DNA of 64,000 bases, taken from positions 1-64,000 of the forward strand of contig JAFNAV010000033.1 in assembly GCA_017860345.1 (NCBI GenBank), in the 5' to 3' direction. Below are positions 58,861 through 64,000 of the stretch, piece after piece. Position 1 is the stretch's first letter, and each line of letters opens with the position of its first letter. Origin of the DNA: Bacteroidota bacterium. GTDB lineage: Bacteria; Bacteroidota; Bacteroidia; Bacteroidales; Paludibacteraceae. A program made the translations under genes and the position numbers. The notes below the pieces were generated by a model that was not told where the DNA came from, ran no database searches, and saw only the letters and a program-made list of their open reading frames with translations.

Positions 58861-60861
58861 ATGAAATTTAAAAATGCTATTATGACTCTTGTTGCAGTAA
58901 CTTTGTGTGCCTGTAATTCAAATCCCGTGTACAAAAGTTATGAGGAGTACCCCGTGTATGACGGTAGTGATTTGGAGCTGACGTATACGCCCCGAACGAG
59001 CAAATTCAGAGTATGGGCACCTACGGCCACTGAAGTAAAATTGTTGTTGTACGACAATGGAGCTGAAGGGGCTGCTTATGAAACGCTTGATATGAAACGC
59101 TCCGACGAAGGTACATGGCTAAAGGAGATTGAGGATGATTTGAAAGGTAAGTTTTACACTTTTCAGGTACGAATAGGCGAAAAATGGCTCGACGAAACTC
59201 CGGGTATGTGGGTAAAAGCTACCGGCGTGAATGGCAAAAGAGCCGCCATTCTGGATATGGCAGACACTAATCCGGATGGATGGGAAAATGATAAACGCCC
59301 TGAACAAGTTAATTTTACGGACATTGTGCTTTATGAAGTGCATGTACGCGATTTTTCTGTATCGCCCAATTCGGGAATGAAAAATAAGGGAAAATTCCTG
59401 GCTTTTACCGAAACAGGAACTAAAAATACGGCTGGCGAAGCTACCGGCATCGATCACCTGAAAGAGTTGGGTGTAACGCATGTACACTTGCTACCTGCTT
59501 TTGATTATGCATCGGTAGACGAAACCCGATTGAATGAGAAAAAATATAACTGGGGTTATGATCCGCTGAACTATAATGTGCCCGAAGGTAGTTACGCTAC
59601 TAATCCGTATGATCCCGCCTGTAGAATCAAAGAGTTTAAACAAATGGTACAGGCGCTTCACAAAGCCGGAATACGTGTGGTGATGGATGTGGTATACAAT
59701 CATACCTTTACGGGCGAAAAATCGCATCTTAATCTGCTGGCGCCCGGATATTTTTACCGGATGAATGCTGATAGCACGTGGTCGAATGCTTCGGGCTGCG
59801 GCAACGAAACAGCCTCGGAAAGGGCTATGATGCGAAAATTTATGATAGAATCGGTGGTACACTGGGCTACCGAATATCATGTTGATGGTTTTCGCTTCGA
59901 TTTGATGGGCATTCACGATATTGAAACCATGAACGAAATACGGGCTGCGCTCGATAAGGTTGACACCTCAATATTTATTTATGGCGAAGGTTGGACAGCT
60001 GCCGGGTCGCCTTTGGCCGAGGAAAAACGCGCGCTGAAGAAAAATGCCAAGGAGCTTGATAATATAGCCGTTTTTAGCGATGATATACGCGATGCGCTGA
60101 AAGGTAGCTGGATGCACTCCGAAATTCCGGGATTTGTTTCGGGTACCGATAGTCTGGAAGAAAGCGTGAAATTTGGTGTGGTGGGTGCTACACAACATGC
60201 ACAGGTAGATTATACCAAACCTATTTACTCCAAAGCTCCTTATGTAAATAATCCTACTCAGATAATCAACTATGTTTCGTGCCACGATGATATGTGTCTG
60301 GTTGATAAGCTTAAGGAGTCGAAACCCGAAGGCGCAACCGACGAAGAGTTGGTGCGATTCAATAAACTGGCTCAAACAGTTGTGTTTACTTCGCAAGGTG
60401 TGCCATTTATTTATGCCGGCGAAGAAGTTTACCGTAACAAGAAAGGGGTTCATAACACATACCAGTCGCCAGATTCCATCAACCAGATAAACTGGGACAA
60501 CAAAACAAGTTATAAGGATATTTTTGATTATTATAAAGGGCTTGTGGCGTTGCGCAAAACTCATCCGGCTTTCCGCATACCTAAGCAGGATATGATTCAG
60601 CAGAATTTGCAGTTTATTGATTCGCTGGCTCCTAATGTGGTGGCGTTTACGTTGAACAATCATGTAAATGGCGATACATGGAAAGATATTCTGGTTATTT
60701 ATAATGGAAACCGCAAAGCTGTAAGTGTACAAATTCCCGAAGGCAAATGGAACTTGGTTTGTCACGATGGCAAAATTGACCTGAATGGTTTTGCTCCGGT
60801 AGAAAAAAACACTTTTAAAGTTGAGCGCTCATCGGCCAGTATATTGTATAAGCAGGATTAA
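58861..60861 (+). CDS. Type I pullulanase, lipoprotein
   Basis: 666 aa glycoside hydrolase family 13. A lipobox (LVAVTLCACNSN, Cys 18) shows it is an outer-membrane or periplasmic lipoprotein. Residues about 35-130 are a CBM48-like N-terminal domain (SKFRVWAPTATEVKLLLYDNG). The pullulanase signature KKYNWGYDPLNYNVPEGSYAT is near 222, followed by the GH13 regions VVMDVVYNHTF near 272, DGFRFDLMGIHD near 347 (nucleophile Asp), YGEGWTAAG near 378 (acid/base Glu) and YVSCHDDMCL near 478. It hydrolyses alpha-1,6 branches of glycogen, pullulan or starch fragments. It is not next to a SusCD pair in this window. Confidence 0.93.
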   Translation: MKFKNAIMTLVAVTLCACNSNPVYKSYEEYPVYDGSDLELTYTPRTSKFRVWAPTATEVKLLLYDNGAEGAAYETLDMKRSDEGTWLKEIEDDLKGKFYTFQVRIGEKWLDETPGMWVKATGVNGKRAAILDMADTNPDGWENDKRPEQVNFTDIVLYEVHVRDFSVSPNSGMKNKGKFLAFTETGTKNTAGEATGIDHLKELGVTHVHLLPAFDYASVDETRLNEKKYNWGYDPLNYNVPEGSYATNPYDPACRIKEFKQMVQALHKAGIRVVMDVVYNHTFTGEKSHLNLLAPGYFYRMNADSTWSNASGCGNETASERAMMRKFMIESVVHWATEYHVDGFRFDLMGIHDIETMNEIRAALDKVDTSIFIYGEGWTAAGSPLAEEKRALKKNAKELDNIAVFSDDIRDALKGSWMHSEIPGFVSGTDSLEESVKFGVVGATQHAQVDYTKPIYSKAPYVNNPTQIINYVSCHDDMCLVDKLKESKPEGATDEELVRFNKLAQTVVFTSQGVPFIYAGEEVYRNKKGVHNTYQSPDSINQINWDNKTSYKDIFDYYKGLVALRKTHPAFRIPKQDMIQQNLQFIDSLAPNVVAFTLNNHVNGDTWKDILVIYNGNRKAVSVQIPEGKWNLVCHDGKIDLNGFAPVEKNTFKVERSSASILYKQD

Positions 60862-61109
60862 GAGAGTTGTTTTCAATATCGAAGTTCTGAAAGAGCGAAA
60901 CAAGAATTAGGTAAAAGCATCTGAGAAATTTGCTTAGGTGTAACTTGATTCAGAAAATAAAACTATCTGTATCATGTGGCGAAAAAAGAAATCGGACAGG
61001 CCACTAAAAGAAAACTTTATAAACAGATAAGGACTAAATGCTTTCAGGGTATGATACCTGAGATTTAATAGATAAAAATACGTAAAACTAATTTTTTTAA
61101 AAACTAAAA

Positions 61110-63107
61110 ATGCAGGAAGAAGAAAAAATTACCGGTCTGCCGGAAAATGCGTCGCGGGAATTGCAACCGGGCGAAGAGTACAGACCATTACTCTCGCCGG
61201 ATAAAGTTTATGCTGAGGTTAATACCCGCTCTGTGAGTTTAGGTGTGCTGATGGCTATAATATTCTCGGCAGCAGCAGCTTATCTTGGTCTGAAAATAGG
61301 TCAGGTGTTCGAAGCAGCTATTCCTATTGCCATTATTGCTGTAGGTTTGTCGAGCGCGTCGAAACGTAAAGGTGCTTTGGGCGAAAATGTTATTATCCAG
61401 TCTATCGGTGCGAGTTCCGGAGTTATTGTGGCAGGGGCAATTTTTACTTTGCCGGCATTATATATTTTGCAGGCTAAGTATCCCGATATTACGGTTAGTT
61501 TTATGCAGGTTTTCCTGAGTTCATTGTTGGGCGGCGTGTTGGGTATTCTTTTTCTGATACCGTTCAGGAAGTATTTTGTGTCGGATATGCACGGTAAGTA
61601 TCCTTTCCCCGAAGCCACTGCCACTACACAGGTGTTGGTGTCGGGCGAGAAAGGTGGCGATCAGGCTAAACCGCTTATTATGGCAGGTGTTATCGGAGGT
61701 TTATACGATTTTATCGTGGCCACATTCGGCACATGGGCCGAAACGGTAACTACGCGCATTTTACCTTTTGGAGAACATCTGGCCGATAAAGCCAAGTTAG
61801 TTTTCAAAAACAACGTAGGCGCTGCTGTGTTAGGACTTGGTTATATCATCGGTTTAAAATATTCGGCCATAATAGTAGCCGGTTCGGCGCTTGTATGGTT
61901 TGTAATAGTTCCGGTATTGCCAGTACTGGGCGATAGTTTTGCACAACTGCTTAATCCCACGTTTACTGGTACGTTGGCATCGGTAGCTCCCGAAACTATT
62001 TTCAAGGAATTTGCCCGTCATATTGGCATTGGTGGTATAGCTATGGCCGGTATTATAGGTATTATCCGTTCCTGGGGCATTATCCGCAGTGCAGTAGGTC
62101 TGGCATCTAAGGAATTTAAAAGTAAAGGTCATGCTGTAAGTGCCGAAGTTAAACGCACTCAACGCGATTTATCGATGAAAATTATTACCATCGGAGTAAT
62201 ACTGGCGCTTATCACTACCTTCGTTTTCTTTTATTTCGGAGTAGTCGATTTCAATTTGCTCCATGCCATTGTGGGTATTCTTGTAGTTGCAGTTATAGCC
62301 TTTTTATTCACCACCGTTGCTGCCAATGCCATAGCCATTGTGGGTACCAATCCGGTTTCGGGAATGACGTTGATGACCCTTATTCTGGCTTCGGTAATTA
62401 TGGTAGCTGTAGGGCTGAAAGGTACTGCCGGAATGGTAGCTGCCCTTGTAATAGGCGGTGTGGTGTGTACAGCGCTTTCCATGGCAGGTGGCTTTATTAC
62501 CGACCTGAAAATTGGTTATTGGATTGGTACCACGCCTGCTAAGCAGCAAACGTGGAAGTTCCTGGGTACACTTGTGTCGGCTGCCACGGTGGGTGGTGTT
62601 ATCATGATTCTGAATAAAACTTATGGCTTTACAGGCGACAATGCTTTGGTAGCTCCACAGGCTAATGCCATGGCTGCCGTTATCGAACCGCTGATGTCGG
62701 GTGCCGGAGCTCCCTGGTTTTTGTATGCCATTGGTGCTGTTATTGCTATCATACTTACGTTTTTCAAAGTGCCTGCACTGGCTTTTGCATTGGGGATGTT
62801 TATCCCGATGGAACTCAATGCTCCTTTGTTGGTAGGTGGCATCGTTAGTTGGTATGTTTCTACCCGTTCCAAAAACAAAGAACTCAATACGGCTCGTCAC
62901 GAAAAAGGAACTTTGCTGGCTTCGGGCTTTATTGCCGGTGGTGCTTTGATGGGTGTTGTAAGCGCGGGGCTGCGTTTTGGTGGCGTGGACTTAATGAATG
63001 CTGAATGGGCCGAAAGTAATGGTGCGCAATGGCTTGGATTAGTTATGTACGGCGCTATTATCGGCTACCTTATCTGGGACTCTATGCGGGCTAAACTTAC
63101 AAAATAA
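61110..63107 (+). CDS. OPT family oligopeptide transporter
   Basis: 665 aa with about 14-16 hydrophobic helices. It belongs to the bacterial OPT group (TIGR00728-like): SLGVLMAIIFSAAAAYLGLKIGQVFEAAIPIAIIA near residue 45, KYPFPEATATTQVLVSGEKGG near 168, TNPVSGMTLMTLILASVIM near 415 and APQANAMAAVIEPLMSG near 515. OPT proteins import peptides or metal chelates using the proton gradient. Location in the inner membrane. It is a single gene; the 248 bp upstream contain no gene and no strong promoter match that I could find. A terminator follows. Confidence 0.93.
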   Translation: MQEEEKITGLPENASRELQPGEEYRPLLSPDKVYAEVNTRSVSLGVLMAIIFSAAAAYLGLKIGQVFEAAIPIAIIAVGLSSASKRKGALGENVIIQSIGASSGVIVAGAIFTLPALYILQAKYPDITVSFMQVFLSSLLGGVLGILFLIPFRKYFVSDMHGKYPFPEATATTQVLVSGEKGGDQAKPLIMAGVIGGLYDFIVATFGTWAETVTTRILPFGEHLADKAKLVFKNNVGAAVLGLGYIIGLKYSAIIVAGSALVWFVIVPVLPVLGDSFAQLLNPTFTGTLASVAPETIFKEFARHIGIGGIAMAGIIGIIRSWGIIRSAVGLASKEFKSKGHAVSAEVKRTQRDLSMKIITIGVILALITTFVFFYFGVVDFNLLHAIVGILVVAVIAFLFTTVAANAIAIVGTNPVSGMTLMTLILASVIMVAVGLKGTAGMVAALVIGGVVCTALSMAGGFITDLKIGYWIGTTPAKQQTWKFLGTLVSAATVGGVIMILNKTYGFTGDNALVAPQANAMAAVIEPLMSGAGAPWFLYAIGAVIAIILTFFKVPALAFALGMFIPMELNAPLLVGGIVSWYVSTRSKNKELNTARHEKGTLLASGFIAGGALMGVVSAGLRFGGVDLMNAEWAESNGAQWLGLVMYGAIIGYLIWDSMRAKLTK

Positions 63108-63142
63108 TTAGCCATCAACAGCAGGATTATTACCATATGAAC

Positions 63143-63180
63143 AAATGCCCCGGAAAAGCTAATTGTCCGGGGCATTTTAT
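63143..63180. terminator. Bidirectional terminator between the OPT gene and dps
   Basis: AAATGCCCCGGA (63143-63154) pairs with TCCGGGGCATTT (63166-63177), followed by a T-rich run on the plus strand; dps converges from the other side. Confidence 0.88.
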
Positions 63181-63193
63181 TTTTTTTAGGTAT

Positions 63194-63670
63194 TTATTTC
63201 GAGGTGTAAGCTACCAGCATCCATACCATTTTTTCCTGTTCTTTAAGATAATCGCTCATCAAAGTAACTGTGGTATCATCGCCTGCCGCGGCAGCCAGTT
63301 TCAGTATATTTCGTTCCGACCTGATAAACAGGCTATAAGTTTCGAGCACGTGTGCCAATCCGGCATCACCGCTTGTTACATATCCACTTTCCTTTACCTG
63401 CGATGTTTTCAGATATTCGCTGAAGTTATGAGCAGGCACACCGTCGAGCATCAGTATGCGTTCTGCTATTTCATCTACCTTTTCGGCAGCATCATCGTAC
63501 AGTTTTTCAAATTGTGAATGAAGTACGAAAAAATCTTTTCCTTTTACATTCCAGTGAAAACCACGAAGGTTAGTGTAAAATACCTGATAGTCGGCTAATA
63601 ATTGTTGTAAAGCTTCAACTACTTTTTGAGATGCTACTGCATCTAATTTTGTGAAATCTAATGTTTTCAT
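63194..63670 (-). CDS. dps: Dps family ferritin-like DNA-protection protein
   Basis: 158 aa from the ATG at 63668-63670; the 27-residue upstream extension crosses the promoter and is not conserved. Ferroxidase-site residues appear in YTNLRGFHWNVKGKDFFVLHSQFEKLYDDAAEKVDEIAERI (His near 37 and the Asp/Glu near 60-64), then the dodecamer helices. Dps oxidises Fe(II) with hydrogen peroxide, stores iron and can coat DNA. The C-terminus ends at LKEQEKMVWMLVAYTSK with no long lysine-rich tail. The promoter 50 bp upstream is an exact TTTG-N20-TATCTTTG; control by OxyR or PerR is usual in the group but no operator was identified. Confidence 0.94.
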   Translation of the reverse strand: MKTLDFTKLDAVASQKVVEALQQLLADYQVFYTNLRGFHWNVKGKDFFVLHSQFEKLYDDAAEKVDEIAERILMLDGVPAHNFSEYLKTSQVKESGYVTSGDAGLAHVLETYSLFIRSERNILKLAAAAGDDTTVTLMSDYLKEQEKMVWMLVAYTSK

Positions 63671-63720
63671 AACTGTTTGATTTTTGATATTTATTATTAT
63701 TTGTTTCAATTTTGATATGA

Positions 63721-63752
63721 CAAAGATAAAGCTAATGTCTATATAAAGCAAA
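63721..63752 (-). promoter_or_regulatory. Promoter of dps (TTTG-N20-TATCTTTG)
   Basis: On the minus strand TTTG (63749-63752), a 20-bp spacer and TATCTTTG (63721-63728) match the consensus exactly. Confidence 0.78.
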
Positions 63753-64000
63753 TAGATATTAATTATATCAATATAGACGGTTTTTTGATATAAATAACTA
63801 AGGGTGGGACACGCTAAGAGTGAATAATAAAATGACTTAATTTCAATTTATTATTCAAAGTTTACATGCCATTGGCCGGTTAGCCGATGTGTGGGTGTTT
63901 TCGGGATTTTTTTCGGAGAAAGCTCCATACGAACTGTTTTGTCGTACTAAGCTTTGCCTCCGGATATGTAATATCAAATATCAATATTCTTATATTGAGA
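63753..64000. other. Right-edge intergenic region with a nested hairpin
   Basis: No gene is visible. At 63913-63963 a nested stem forms: CGGAG/CTCCG outside, AAAGCT/AGCTTT in the middle and TACGA/TCGTA inside. It could be a terminator or a small structured RNA of a gene beyond the window. Confidence 0.4.

Noticed and set aside
1-64000. Mobile element, prophage or integrated plasmid
   Set aside because: No transposase, integrase, phage structural genes or att-like repeats were seen; accessory genes occur singly and the rest is housekeeping.

Overview
The window reads as a chromosomal piece of an anaerobic or facultatively anaerobic member of the Bacteroidales (Bacteroidetes). Reasons: many genes are preceded by the Bacteroidetes -7 box TAnnTTTG (four with a -33 TTTG exactly 20 bp upstream) and lack Shine-Dalgarno sequences; gene content includes a bifunctional DAHP synthase/chorismate mutase, a cytochrome-b type fumarate reductase, the bifurcating transhydrogenase NfnAB, a CreD operon with its small winged-helix regulator, and DUF4143 ATPases. 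The family is inferred, not proven; a Paludibacter/Dysgonomonas-like organism would fit. I saw no rRNA, tRNA, CRISPR array, transposase or prophage.

Layout. 1-5.3 kb (minus strand): a DsrE-like / TusA / MvhD-like / HdrA-like / HdrA-like operon, probably a sulfur-carrier-linked electron-transfer system, preceded by a perfect CRP-type palindrome; every gene junction carries hairpin-forming repeats. 5.4-8.7 kb (minus): plsY, a DUF1295 membrane protein and a fused FakA-FakB fatty acid kinase, which together could feed exogenous fatty acids into phospholipid. 8.9-10.4 kb (plus): a CRP/FNR regulator whose own promoter carries the same palindrome, then tcdA. 10.4-17.3 kb (minus): a hypothetical exported protein, PBP1a, a DCC-family thiol protein, metK with a SAM-II-like leader, and rarA. 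17.5-29 kb (plus): a menaquinone locus menI-menF-[ATPase]-menD-[ATPase]-menB-menA-menC-[BRO protein]-menE-hlyIII; each bracketed accessory gene has its own promoter and palindrome. 29-32.4 kb (minus): pyrF, a prfA missing the PxT-containing segment, a hypothetical protein, and a lipoprotein gene broken by a 37-bp tandem duplication. 32.4-34.2 kb: very AT-rich and gene-poor. 34.2-38.4 kb (plus): a DHFR-like gene, then a complete Phe/Tyr leader-peptide attenuator and pheA-aminotransferase-aroF/chorismate mutase. 38.7-47.1 kb (minus): frdCAB, nfnAB and an acyl-CoA synthetase. 47.4-49.5 kb (plus): truA, an EamA permease, rpmE2. 49.6-56.4 kb (minus): an AsmA-like protein, a small lipoprotein, creD with its regulator operon, and a CBM9-like protein. 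56.7-63.1 kb (plus): an M3 peptidase, a lipoprotein pullulanase, an OPT transporter. 63.2-63.7 kb (minus): dps.

Physiologically the genes fit together as anaerobic energy metabolism: menaquinone synthesis and fumarate reductase for fumarate respiration, Nfn for balancing ferredoxin/NADH/NADPH, and an HdrA-type flavoprotein set for thiol or persulfide electron transfer, possibly controlled by the CRP-family regulator. The points most worth checking are the prfA deletion, the Phe/Tyr attenuator, the HdrA/DsrE/TusA operon with its hairpin arrays and CRP site, and the self-regulated accessory genes inside the men locus.
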